Source: Neorhodopirellula lusitana | Lineage (GTDB): Bacteria > Planctomycetota > Planctomycetia > Pirellulales > Pirellulaceae | NCBI RefSeq assembly: GCF_900182915.1 | Contig: NZ_FXUG01000001.1 | Location: 744,001-808,000, forward strand | DNA length: 64,000 bases | Direction: 5' to 3' | Shown here: positions 9,304-18,145 of the stretch, piece by piece | Layout: the number at the start of each line of letters is the position of its first letter | How positions within the stretch are numbered: position 1 is the stretch's first letter | Notes under the pieces: model-generated | What the model was told of the DNA's origin: nothing | Seen by the model: only the letters and a program-made list of their open reading frames with translations | Databases searched by the model: none | Program-made: the position numbers and the translations under genes

Positions 9304-9337
9304 GGGTGCTGCGTTCGGTGCCATGCACCCACTTTCG
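9304..9337 (+). repeat. 34-bp direct repeat, left copy (island boundary candidate)
   Basis: Matches 18783-18816 with two mismatches over 34 bases, same orientation. It contains GGTGCCATGCACC, a short inverted repeat. The two copies enclose the integrase and the large NTPase. Confidence 0.65.
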
Positions 9338-9490
9338 CTATGCCTTCATCCGCTACTGCAGTCCTGCGTGATTTAACAGGGGATAGGTCTGCGCTACTCT
9401 CGCTTTTGTTTGCAGCAAACACGGAAACCGCCTCAGTAAGCAAACCGAAGAAGCTCCCGCGAACAAGCTTGTTTAGAAACGACAAGTCTC

Positions 9491-9521
9491 CCGAGTCTCC
9501 AAAAGATGCCTGGCACCAAAC
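9491..9521 (+). repeat. 31-bp interspersed repeat, copy 2
   Basis: Identical to bases 1-31, same orientation. Here no transposase tail follows it, so the repeat is independent of the IS4-like fragment. Confidence 0.6.
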
Positions 9522-9706
9522 AGGTCAACGCGGTGTCAACACCAAGCATTTGGCAGTCCAGTGTTCGCTCCGGTTGGACGTGGAAGCAACCACGCTTACC
9601 AAGACATTTCAAATGCCGAAAGACTTCTGCCGACCTGTGGAGGGTTAAAATAAAACGGCCTTCACTGACATCGGTCTTTCGCTCCATCCACCAATGACTC
9701 AGCACC

Positions 9707-9834
9707 TTGCTAGACGACTTCGATCTTTTCGGCGATGTGAGCGGATCCGACAGTTCCATTGGCTGTGGAGGTCTGATGTTCACATTCGCCCTTGCTGCTC
9801 TCCTGTTCATCATCGTTTCGGTTTGGATGTCGTG
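9707..9834 (+). CDS. Possible small single-span membrane protein (42 aa)
   Basis: Starting from TTG 9707 the frame gives an acidic head (LDDFDLFGDVSGSDSS), then a convincing transmembrane segment (LMFTFALAALLFIIVSVWM) and a stop. The charge-then-helix pattern is better than in neighbouring noise, but there is no clear ribosome site, and the surrounding DNA is repeat-rich. It may instead be the tail of a decayed gene. Confidence 0.25.
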
Positions 9835-10070
9835 AGAGCATTTCCTTCATGCGGAGTTGCATCAGCCCGGGCGTATTCCGATTCGCCCAGCTCCGCGTCG
9901 GTCAAACACACATCCACTCCCAAACCCACATGATCTCGCACACACCGGCGTCGGCCACCGGAGCAGGCTGGCGGAGTGCCCGAACTCGCTTCGGTGTCCA
10001 ACACCTCCTGCAGTTCGGGGATCGCCTAAAATGCGGAGGTTTGTCCAACTTCGCTCAATTCGTCTTCTGC

Positions 10071-10268
10071 TCAACTCGCATCGGTGTCCGCCAATCGCGT
10101 GCTATCGCAGGGTGAGTTGCCTGATGGCAACTTCAACTTTCGCCTCCAATTGTAGAATGACGGCTGGGAAACGCCCTCAGCCGAACAAAACTGAGCGACC
10201 GTCATCTCGGTCTGCTGGAATCGCCGTATCCGGTCTGCCAATCGCTTGGCGGTTTCGGCTCGAATCAA
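10071..10268 (-). pseudogene. IS66-type TnpA-like helix-turn-helix fragment
   Basis: 65 residues: LADRIRRFQQTEMTVAQFCSAEG (written in part as FQQTEMTVAQFCSAEG) followed by VSQPSFYNWRRKLK. This V-A-x-F-C-x-x-E-G-V-S-x-x-x-F-Y-x-W-R-R-K-L pattern is typical of the IS66 accessory protein TnpA. No TnpB or TnpC is readable downstream on the same strand, so only a stump of the element remains. Start is TTG at 10268. It indicates past transposition at the island's left side. Confidence 0.65.
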
Positions 10269-10522
10269 GAGTTTTCTCCATTAGGGAAACGTAGCTAAAC
10301 CCACAAACGTATACGCCGCGCCTACAACGGTTCTGGTGTACGGTTGCGACAACGCTCAATCTCAGTTCGCCATGTCCGTGGAGCCGCGCGAATCAGCGTG
10401 CCCCTAACTGAGCTGCACTATGATTCTGAGAGATTCTGATCAAAATAGAGGCTGTATGCGATCCACGAATGCTGTCTGCTTACTGAGTACAGTTCCCGTC
10501 TATTCTCCCAACACAAGGAACT

Positions 10523-11695
10523 ATGATGCGATCAACCGAAGTCGTTTTCGGCTTTGTCCTCGGAGTGATTGCGGCTATCCCAATCGTGCTCTTCGGCTTC
10601 CGCTTTTTTGAAGAAAACACTATTCCGCTAGTTGTTGGATTTGCTGGCTTTCTTATCGCAGTCTGTTTGTTATTTGGTGTTCTATTCTTTTTCCGAGACC
10701 GTATTCTGATGTTCGCCTTCAAGACGACTCAGACGAATCTGGAAGAGGCGGTTTCGTTGATTGGTTCGAGTATCCATCACGTAGCCTCTGGTAACTCCAA
10801 CGACGCGATCAACGATGTAACCCATGTGTCTAGGATTTTGGCCGCCCGATATTCGTATTTCGCAGTTCGGCGCTGGATGCTTGCGACAGTGTTCGGTCTA
10901 CTTGCATCTTTCGCTGCGTTCGCAAGCTGCGCCCTTCTGTATCGACAGAATTCGATTCTCGTTCTTCAAGACAAAAAATTGGGCGAACAGAATGAGCTTC
11001 TGAAAGCCGAACAAACGTTAATCAAACGTCAGTTAACTCCTAGAATTAGCGTAGTTACAGGAGGAGCTGACGAAAACGATGCTAATATCCCATCGATTAC
11101 TATCTTGAACAATGGAGGCGAAGCAATCAACTTGTCAGTGGAGTCGGTTTCGCGTTTCTCTGCGGCGTGGGTGTTACAGAGAACAGCCACAACTGAACTC
11201 AGGAAAACGTATCCCATTGCGCTAACGAGCGGCTGTTACAAGCCTCGATTTCAACGATTGCCCGACAAGCACGTGCTTGTGGAATTTGAGGTGTCGGATG
11301 AATTCCAAATCCTTTACGATGATATAAACACTGGTTTTCTCGACGAGTCACTAAACTCCAGAGATCGATATCCGGATTTCTTCTTTCAGGCTGACGAGAG
11401 GCGAGGGTTGCAAGGAACGATCGACCAATTTCTGGTAGTTCGATATGAGGACCTTTTTGGTGATTCCCACGTTATTCGCTTTTCTCTCCCCACGAATTCT
11501 TGGCAATCGTCGGTCCCAGTCTCGGATTCTGAATGGGAGCGTGTCTCGGGAGCATTTCCTACCAGATCTGGAATGTTTATCTCGCGAGATTTGATCGACG
11601 CGTTGAATATCAAAGATTACCAAGGGGAATTCGAACCAACTGGCGGAGACCTTATGCAAAGGATCATGGATAGCCCAATGGATCTCTCCGAGTAG
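10523..11695 (+). CDS. Unrecognised membrane protein with coiled-coil segment
   Basis: 390 residues. Two adjacent transmembrane helices near the N-terminus (about residues 7-25 and 32-55), a third around 118-140, then a heptad-like helix (about 145-172: LVLQDKKLGEQNELLKAEQ) and a soluble C-terminal domain of about 215 residues beginning RISVVTGGADEND with several beta-rich stretches. No motif I recognise. AAGGA five bases before the ATG pair supports the start. It lies in the same island as the tyrosine recombinase and STAND protein, separated from the latter by the oppositely oriented recombinase, so a joint role is possible but unproven. The codon use looks somewhat more A/T at third positions than in the flanking housekeeping genes; not computed. 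Confidence 0.8.
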   Translation: MMRSTEVVFGFVLGVIAAIPIVLFGFRFFEENTIPLVVGFAGFLIAVCLLFGVLFFFRDRILMFAFKTTQTNLEEAVSLIGSSIHHVASGNSNDAINDVTHVSRILAARYSYFAVRRWMLATVFGLLASFAAFASCALLYRQNSILVLQDKKLGEQNELLKAEQTLIKRQLTPRISVVTGGADENDANIPSITILNNGGEAINLSVESVSRFSAAWVLQRTATTELRKTYPIALTSGCYKPRFQRLPDKHVLVEFEVSDEFQILYDDINTGFLDESLNSRDRYPDFFFQADERRGLQGTIDQFLVVRYEDLFGDSHVIRFSLPTNSWQSSVPVSDSEWERVSGAFPTRSGMFISRDLIDALNIKDYQGEFEPTGGDLMQRIMDSPMDLSE

Positions 11696-11811
11696 TTGTT
11701 ACAGGTTGTGTTTTGAAATTTTTGATTGTGAAGGGATCGCAAGGAGCAGGGGATTCGCGTATGCAACCGCGCCCAAGGCATAGGGTAGTGCACTTCTAAT
11801 GCAATTAGCGG

Positions 11812-11928
11812 ATGCTTGAGTTCTTCGACCACGCACACACCGATGCGGATTCTGAGCTTCCCGAATTCGCTGAAGTTGCATCAACCGAAGCGGATCCGTG
11901 GCGGACGGAAATCACTTCGGTGAGATGA
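11812..11928 (+). CDS. Possible small acidic peptide (38 aa), weak
   Basis: Frame from ATG 11812 encodes an acidic 38-residue peptide (begins MLEFFDHAHTDADSELPEF). It sits in the 290-bp space between the membrane protein and the recombinase end. No ribosome site and no family recognised; a minus-strand frame over the same bases is also open, so this may be noise. Confidence 0.15.
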   Translation: MLEFFDHAHTDADSELPEFAEVASTEADPWRTEITSVR

Positions 11929-11983
11929 CCGACGCGCCGAAACTGTCCGTTGCGAAGTGATTCCGGTTTCATCGACCGGTGGA

Positions 11984-13027
11984 TCAACCGCCCGCGAACT
12001 TCCGCCGGCTGCAAGGGCATTCACCCTCGATTCCCTGTGGTAGAGCCATGAAAGCGGAAGGCTGAGGGATCGTCATGATTGCTTTGAATGCCAATGGATC
12101 TCGATGAGCGTAGTGCCGGTACGTGACGCCGCTGACAGAGTGACCGAGGATTTCGATGGAAGACTCGGGCATGTGCTCGTCATAGTACGTCGCGCAGGTC
12201 TTGCGGAGGTCGTTCAGCAGCCAGTCTTTGGCAACGCCGTTTTCAATGTCGACTTTATCGCGAATCCCGGCGAGGGCGATCAACCGTTTGAAGACCGCGT
12301 TGGGCCTCGCAGTTCCACCCACGAAAATCGGTTCTTCTGGTACGAGCGTCGGAGGTTGGAGCCGACGCAAATGTGCGTTAACCGCTAGATTCATCGGCCG
12401 ATAGAACGATTTGTTCGTTTTAACTCGTCGATAGAATAGCCATCCATAGCGAGATCGAAGCTTCGATTGTCGATCGGGCGATTCATGGCTCCAGAAAACG
12501 TGCCGCCATAAGAGCGGTTCGTGAGTTGTTTTGGTCTTCCAGATGGTACCCGTGTCCAGGCCGTAGTTGAAAAAAAGAACGATTGCGGATCGCCAGTACT
12601 GGCCAAACGAGTGCGGTTGCTTCCACACGCGTGGTCGGCGCATCTGGTACGTGGCAAAGTAGAATGCGTTCAATTCCGCCTTGCTCAGATACTGACGACC
12701 AGCGACATCGCGTTGCGGACGCGGCTTTGGGAATCGCGGAAGCGATTCAATGATGTCGTTTTCCCATGCCCATGCGGCGACAACGCGGACATGATCACGT
12801 GCCTTGTTCGATGTCCGCTCCGGATTCTCACCTCCTTGTTCAACCGCATCGTCGTAAACCCAATCCAGGAAATCTCGAATGCTTGATCGGGATAGCTGTT
12901 CCAGAGGAATCTCTTGACCCCAACTGATCCACTTTCTCACGGTGGCTTTGTATTCGTCGCTCGTGCCCTTTGAATGCCTCTTACCTCTGCAATAGCGTGT
13001 GACGGCGGCTGGAAACTTTGTCGACAT
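11984..13027 (-). CDS. Tyrosine recombinase / integrase-like protein
   Basis: 347 residues. An N-terminal SAM-like core-binding region (about 20-110) ends near WAWENDIIESLPRFPKP; the catalytic part contains RRVKTNKSFYRPMN (beta-hairpin Lys), LLNDLRKTCATYY (box with Arg) and ILGHSVSGVTYRHYAH with the GH pair and final Tyr. The first catalytic Arg, normally in a G-L-R-x-G-E context, is not where expected: the equivalent segment reads NYGLDTGTIW. The usual His before L-R is also Asp. Either this is a planctomycete subfamily with altered residues or it is impaired. It is divergent from the large NTPase gene (310 bp apart), suggesting it mobilised the island. The C-terminal Cys-x-Cys tail is atypical. 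Confidence 0.82.
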   Translation of the reverse strand: MSTKFPAAVTRYCRGKRHSKGTSDEYKATVRKWISWGQEIPLEQLSRSSIRDFLDWVYDDAVEQGGENPERTSNKARDHVRVVAAWAWENDIIESLPRFPKPRPQRDVAGRQYLSKAELNAFYFATYQMRRPRVWKQPHSFGQYWRSAIVLFFNYGLDTGTIWKTKTTHEPLLWRHVFWSHESPDRQSKLRSRYGWLFYRRVKTNKSFYRPMNLAVNAHLRRLQPPTLVPEEPIFVGGTARPNAVFKRLIALAGIRDKVDIENGVAKDWLLNDLRKTCATYYDEHMPESSIEILGHSVSGVTYRHYAHRDPLAFKAIMTIPQPSAFMALPQGIEGECPCSRRKFAGG

Positions 13028-13336
13028 CAGGAGAATCTCCAGTGTCGCCGTCGACTACTTCCAGTAGGCTCCGCTCGACGTACAACGGGGTTGTGTGCTC
13101 CTGCTCGACCTCCGAATCTTGGAATGGAAACGAGACTTCCACAATAGTTCGGGCAGTCGCACGGGGCACACCAGTCGATGAAACCGGAGCAACGTTCGAA
13201 CAACGGAATTCCGCCCTACTTGGCGTTGGGGCCATCCGAGCGACAATATGGACGGTATCCGATCGTCGAGCCACTACGCGGCTAGCGTTCTGGACCGAAA
13301 TCCACGTAGAAACTCTATCAATCACGAAGGACTGAT
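13028..13336. other. Divergent intergenic region between recombinase and NTPase
   Basis: 309 bp between divergent genes. Frames are open on both strands (for example plus 13018-13335), but none resembles a known protein. It should hold both promoters. GAAGGA about eight bases before ATG 13337 is the ribosome site of the NTPase. Confidence 0.5.
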
Positions 13337-16300
13337 ATGCCAAGGGGCGGAGGCGAGGCGGACAAAATCGGCAACCACTACGAGTCGGTGTGGACTGTTG
13401 ACGCTTTGATTAACTTGCATCGCGGCCGCTACTGCGAAATGGAGATCGAGTCCTTTGGGGAAGATTCCGCCGGCGTCGAGTTTCAGGCGAAAACCGAGTC
13501 CGGAACGGTTGAATTCCATTCGCTCAAGCGTCAGACACAGTCGACGGAATGGTCGATCGCAGCATTGACGGGGCCAGCTCCGTCTACGGGACGCAGTATT
13601 CTCGGCGATCTTGCAGAAAAGCTTGATCGACATCCCACAGCCCGTCTTAAGTTCATCTCGGCGACCGGAGCGAATCGACTAAGGGAATTGATTGATCGCG
13701 CACGGAACGTTGCGGACGTTTCCGAGTTTCGCTCGATCTTATCTGAGAAGCTGTCAAATCAGTTCAACGTCATGGTCCGCAACCTCACTGGCGGCGACGA
13801 GGCCCAATGTCTTTCAATATTGAAATCGGTCGAAGAGATACCGCGCGGTCACGATGATTTGATTCGGTCGGTCGACCAACGGATTGAAGAATACTTCCAC
13901 CTTACTGACGGCGGCCCGATGAATTCGGCTGATCTCAGACGAGAGCTCGCCGAGTTTGCCATCCGCAACCTTGGACGCAAACTTAATATCGCTGACGTCC
14001 GCGATCACGTTGAATCGCTTGGGTATGGTATCCGCGACTGGAAGAACAACAAACGGATTCGAGATCTCCAAGAATCGACAAACGAGGCGTACAGAAGCGT
14101 TGCGGAAGCTGAGCTGATCAACGGTGGGTCAATCACTCGCAGTGAGGCCGTAGTCGTTCTGGGGCACCTCACACGCTCCGAGTGCCGAGGGGTCTTGGTC
14201 AAGGCTCCAGCTGGTTTCGGAAAGAGCTGTCTGATAGCTCAGGTGGTCTCCGGCTTAGTTGAGAGGGAAATCGAATGCCTTTGCATTCGGATGGACAACT
14301 TCCAACCGTGTCAGACGACCATGCAGGTCGGAAAACAACTCGACCTACCCGATTCACCAGCGCGCATACTCGCTGGAATCGCGGACGGGGACGCTTGCGT
14401 ATTAGTCGTCGATCAGCTGGACGCAATGAGTCTGGTTTCGGGGCGTCATTCTTCAATGTGGGATGTGTTTCAGCGATTACTGAACGAGGTCGCAGGTTAT
14501 CCGAATATGTACCTCCTGCTCGCATGTCGTGACTTTGACCTTGAGCATGACGCGAGACTTCGTGGCCTTGCGAACAAGTTCAGTGGGTTTGAGCAGGTCA
14601 CGATTGAGAAACTAACCCAGGAGCAAATCTTTGAATCGATCGAATTGGCTGGTCATGAAAAAATCGGGTTAAGTGACAAACAGCATGAGATCCTGTCTTG
14701 TCCGTTTCACTTGCTCTTGTTCCTCGAGGGAGACCCAACCAAGCCGTTCTCGACAAGTCTCGATCTTTACAACGAATTCTGGGATCGCAAGCGTTTCAAG
14801 CTGAAGGAACGCCTTGGTCGCGAGGCAGCATGGGACGAAGTGATCGAATACTTAACCCATCGCATGAGCGAGGATCAACTGTTATTCGCGCCGAGCATTG
14901 GTATTGACCAGTACAGTGACGATGTGAAGGCAATGGTTTCGGAACATGTTTTGGTTCGATCCGGTGAGAGCTTGCGTTTTTTCCATGAGTCGTTTTTCGA
15001 TTATGCATTCGCGCGCCATTTCTGCCGCGCACGAGAGAACATCGTTAACCTGCTTGAATCCTCTGAGCAGCACATGTTTCGCAGGTCGCAAGTAAGGCAG
15101 ATACTTACATTTAGACGTGGTTCTGATCGACGACGCTACCTGGCCGACTTAAAGGAGTTGTTGGAAAGCGAAAAAGTGCGGTTCCACATCAAGAGGATGG
15201 TTGCCTCCGCGTTGGGGCAAATAGCCGATCCGCAACATGATGAGTGGGAGATCATCCAGCATTACTTTTTGGAGACGGATCTGTCGCGATACGTATCCGT
15301 CGCATGCCGGGATCACGTTGGCTGGTTCGACACGTTGAACGATCATGGCTACCTGGAGAAGTGGCTCGCATCGTCCGAGACGATTTGGATCAACGCAGCT
15401 ATTTGGATTCTGGAGGCGAGTGATCTTCATAACGAACGGTCTGAGCAAATTGCTGCGATGATTGCGCCCTATCTGGGCAGAGGGGGTGACTGGACAAAGC
15501 GACTTCAGCGAATCATGTCTTGGGGTATCTCTCACAAGAGCAAAGCGATGAGCGACATCTACCTCGCCATGATTCGTGATGGTTCGTACGACGACTTCCA
15601 GAGCCCAACCTCCGGTGATAGTGATTTCTGGACACAGCATTACAACGCCGAAAAGGAGTCACCACGATTCTTGATCGACGTGCTAGCGACCTGGTTTGAA
15701 AAAACTGCGTCAGATTGTGACGACGGCAAGTCCGACAAGTTCATGGATAGGTGTAAGCTCAACCACTCTCACTGTGGCACAAAGATCATTGCCAAAGCCG
15801 GCCAAGACGATCCGGTTTACTTTGCCCAACGGATGCTGCCAATTATTCGCGATGTTGTACTCCAGTCACTGGAGGCGACTCGAAACGACGGGAGAGACCG
15901 TGCTTGGCCGTATATCACCGGCCGAGAAGACCATTTTGACATCGACGACGTCACGCTGGATCAACTGGCTGCTTCGCTCGGGCATATCGCAAAGGAAAAG
16001 CCGGGGCTACTGCGTGAAATCGTTGGCGACATGCCCGCGACAAACAGCGGCACGTTCGCTTACTTGCTCCTGAAAGCATGGATCGAGAATGCCGGCGAAT
16101 TCGCAGATGAGTGCGTTGAGTACATTTTACGAAACGAGAGTCGTCTGGACGTAGGTCCAGGAGGGCGAATCAGTTGCATGGCCTTAGCAGCTATCTCTCC
16201 GTATTGCACCGACGAGAACCTCACCGCAATTGAATCGTTGATCAATGGGTATTGCGATGAGTATGAAAGTCGGACGCCTCAGATCCGAGGACGCGATGAG

Positions 16301-17842
16301 CTCTATTTGCTCCGCTGCCTTGATTCGGACCGAATTTCGGAACCGACCAAGATGCGAATTGAAATGCTCGAACGAAAGTTCCCCAACCTTCCCGAGCAGT
16401 CGATATCGTTGATTGAATCGTTTGGTTGGTCGGTTGAGAAGTCATCGATCCCCGATGAGAAGTCCGCACTACTGAGGGATGAAAACTGGATTTCGGCGAT
16501 GAGAAAGTACCCTGGTTCTCGACCTTTAGGGAATCAACTTAGAGAGGCAACGCGGACGGATCGCATTCGGTTCGCACAGCTGGCGTTAAACATGGATGAC
16601 GACCTTCATCCCGACTTCTTCACTGAAATACTTCACGGGATATCCAATCGCTTCTGTGACGTAAAGAAGGAAGATCGAGAAAGCGAAGCACTGCAACGGC
16701 AACGCTTTCCACTTGAGCTGCTTGAAAAAGCACTTGCAAGAATTCACCGGTTGCCTGAACGACCGTGCGGTTCGGCGATCGTGACAACCATCGGTGTGTT
16801 CGCGAAACGAACGTTCTCGAAAAGCACGCTGGAGATTTTGTGCTGCTACGCATTGAACGATCCCAGTCCGTTGCCGTCCGACACAAACGTAGATTTTGGC
16901 GACGAATCATTGATTGGTCTCGCTATCAACTCTGTACGTGGACAAGCTGCGGAATCCATCTCGCATCTCTTGTTCGCTGACGAAACCCGCTATGACGTGT
17001 TGATGCCCACGCTTGAGGCGTTAGTTTGTGACGAATCGATGGCAGTGCGAGCTGCCGCGATTAATTCCGTTTTACCAGCACTCAATTTTGAGAGTCAGGC
17101 GGCCATTGAATTGTTTTCTGCCGCATGCGGTGGGAAGCCTGAGATCGCATCGGCGTACACGTGGAAGAATTTCTGTAACTATGCCGTTCTCAAAGATCCT
17201 GACGCGATTCTTTCCCTTATTGAAGAAGCATTTCGCTCAGACACACCAAAGTCCATTAAGAACGCGACGGCCTTAATTGCTCATGCGCATCTTTCTGAGA
17301 TCGACACGGGGACTCTGCTGAAAGAGGCACGCAACGGGACTGATGACATGCGGCGAAAGCTCGCGTCAGTCTACGCGCACAACATCGACAATGAACATGT
17401 CGGTAAAAAGTGTCAGATGGCGCTGGTAGACTTTTATGACGACTCATCTGAAGAGGTCCGTCAGCGAGTTGGCTTGGCGTTCAGTGGATTGTCCGGTGAC
17501 TTTCTTCGAGAGCACGAAACTAGCTTGCTCGCGTTCATTTCCTCCAGAAGCTTTGAAACTTACCCAGAGTCGCTCCTGAGGTCGATGGAGCAGTCATCAG
17601 TTGAGCTACCCGAAGTGACTTGTGCTGCAGCTGAAAGGGTGCTTGGCTTTCTTGGCGAGGAAGGCACGCATATCGCCTACCACGGGTCAATGATTGCTCG
17701 CTCTATCTCCAAACTTGTCGTCCGACAATATGAGCAGACGAGGAGTGAGGTCATGAAAGTGCGATGCCTAGACTTGATCGACAAGATGGAACGCGTTGGC
17801 TACATGGGGATATCAGATGAACTTTCGAGACTAGAACGCTGA
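13337..17842 (+). CDS. Giant STAND-like NTPase with N-terminal nuclease-like domain; candidate antiviral (Avs-like) protein
   Basis: 1501 residues, no signal peptide or transmembrane helix. The N-terminus (1-160) looks like a PD-(D/E)xK fold of the Cap4/Mrr type: KIGNHYESVWTVDALI, acidic MEIESFGEDSAGVEF (E38, E48) and EFHSLKRQ (K64), then RLKFISATGANRLREL. A P-loop module follows: Walker A KAPAGFGKSC (about 289-298), Walker B ACVLVVDQLDA (about 352-362), sensor-like LLLACRDFDL, and a winged region ending FFHESFFDYAFARHFCRA (about 550). Residues 560-1501 are helical with HEAT-like stretches (for example ESMAVRAAAINSVLPAL, SEEVRQRVGLAFSGL). The order nuclease-NTPase-helical sensor matches antiviral STAND proteins known by that architecture. 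Function is inferred; the location beside a recombinase in a repeat-bounded island supports defence. Confidence 0.75.
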   Translation: MPRGGGEADKIGNHYESVWTVDALINLHRGRYCEMEIESFGEDSAGVEFQAKTESGTVEFHSLKRQTQSTEWSIAALTGPAPSTGRSILGDLAEKLDRHPTARLKFISATGANRLRELIDRARNVADVSEFRSILSEKLSNQFNVMVRNLTGGDEAQCLSILKSVEEIPRGHDDLIRSVDQRIEEYFHLTDGGPMNSADLRRELAEFAIRNLGRKLNIADVRDHVESLGYGIRDWKNNKRIRDLQESTNEAYRSVAEAELINGGSITRSEAVVVLGHLTRSECRGVLVKAPAGFGKSCLIAQVVSGLVEREIECLCIRMDNFQPCQTTMQVGKQLDLPDSPARILAGIADGDACVLVVDQLDAMSLVSGRHSSMWDVFQRLLNEVAGYPNMYLLLACRDFDLEHDARLRGLANKFSGFEQVTIEKLTQEQIFESIELAGHEKIGLSDKQHEILSCPFHLLLFLEGDPTKPFSTSLDLYNEFWDRKRFKLKERLGREAAWDEVIEYLTHRMSEDQLLFAPSIGIDQYSDDVKAMVSEHVLVRSGESLRFFHESFFDYAFARHFCRARENIVNLLESSEQHMFRRSQVRQILTFRRGSDRRRYLADLKELLESEKVRFHIKRMVASALGQIADPQHDEWEIIQHYFLETDLSRYVSVACRDHVGWFDTLNDHGYLEKWLASSETIWINAAIWILEASDLHNERSEQIAAMIAPYLGRGGDWTKRLQRIMSWGISHKSKAMSDIYLAMIRDGSYDDFQSPTSGDSDFWTQHYNAEKESPRFLIDVLATWFEKTASDCDDGKSDKFMDRCKLNHSHCGTKIIAKAGQDDPVYFAQRMLPIIRDVVLQSLEATRNDGRDRAWPYITGREDHFDIDDVTLDQLAASLGHIAKEKPGLLREIVGDMPATNSGTFAYLLLKAWIENAGEFADECVEYILRNESRLDVGPGGRISCMALAAISPYCTDENLTAIESLINGYCDEYESRTPQIRGRDELYLLRCLDSDRISEPTKMRIEMLERKFPNLPEQSISLIESFGWSVEKSSIPDEKSALLRDENWISAMRKYPGSRPLGNQLREATRTDRIRFAQLALNMDDDLHPDFFTEILHGISNRFCDVKKEDRESEALQRQRFPLELLEKALARIHRLPERPCGSAIVTTIGVFAKRTFSKSTLEILCCYALNDPSPLPSDTNVDFGDESLIGLAINSVRGQAAESISHLLFADETRYDVLMPTLEALVCDESMAVRAAAINSVLPALNFESQAAIELFSAACGGKPEIASAYTWKNFCNYAVLKDPDAILSLIEEAFRSDTPKSIKNATALIAHAHLSEIDTGTLLKEARNGTDDMRRKLASVYAHNIDNEHVGKKCQMALVDFYDDSSEEVRQRVGLAFSGLSGDFLREHETSLLAFISSRSFETYPESLLRSMEQSSVELPEVTCAAAERVLGFLGEEGTHIAYHGSMIARSISKLVVRQYEQTRSEVMKVRCLDLIDKMERVGYMGISDELSRLER

Positions 17843-17936
17843 TTTCGAAAGCACCTCATTTTGAGAGATTGCGTGCACCAACCTGCTCCGGTGGCCGACA
17901 CCGGGGTATCGAGTTTTGGACAGCCACGGCGGATCG

Positions 17937-18113
17937 ATGGTCCAAGTCTCGTTGCCTGCTTCCGATTCGCCCACGATTCTCCATCGAAAGTGGGCGGAGA
18001 GCGGCGACGATTTGTTCGCTGAACTGCGGGCGGATCTGGCCCCGCAGTGGGCGAAAGACCTTTTTCTGAAAATCGGTGTCGGGCAGCGAGGGGAAATGGC
18101 GGGTGTCAGATAG
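17937..18113 (+). CDS. Possible small protein or gene fragment (58 aa)
   Basis: Frame from ATG 17937 reads MVQVSLPASDSPTILHRKW and then GDDLFAELRADLAPQWAKDL, a plausible amphipathic helical protein with third-position G/C preference. No family recognised and no strong ribosome site. It lies in the 300-bp space between the NTPase and the thioredoxin gene and could be a decayed remnant. Confidence 0.3.
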   Translation: MVQVSLPASDSPTILHRKWAESGDDLFAELRADLAPQWAKDLFLKIGVGQRGEMAGVR

Positions 18114-18145
18114 AGTACTTACCCGACCGTCAATCGAGAACACTC

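Larger units (their letters stand above)
9214..10522. other. 1.3-kb gene-poor segment with repeats and mobile-element remnants
   Basis: No confident full-length gene. It holds a 34-bp repeat (9304), the 31-bp repeat (9491), a possible 42-residue membrane peptide (9707) and an IS66-type orphan reading frame on the minus strand (10071-10268). The remaining open frames read as noise. I interpret it as the decayed left edge of the accessory island that continues to about 18.8 kb. Confidence 0.6.

Noticed and set aside
9433-9813. 126-codon minus-strand frame in the repeat region
   Set aside because: Crosses the 31-bp repeat and resembles no protein; a plus-strand frame has a better membrane-peptide pattern.
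11805-12020. Minus-strand 71-codon frame overlapping the recombinase end
   Set aside because: Ser-rich low-complexity translation with no ribosome site; plus-strand frame also open.
13018-13335. 105-codon plus-strand frame ending one base before the NTPase start
   Set aside because: Starts with TTG inside the recombinase gene, composition looks random, and the opposite strand is open over the same bases.
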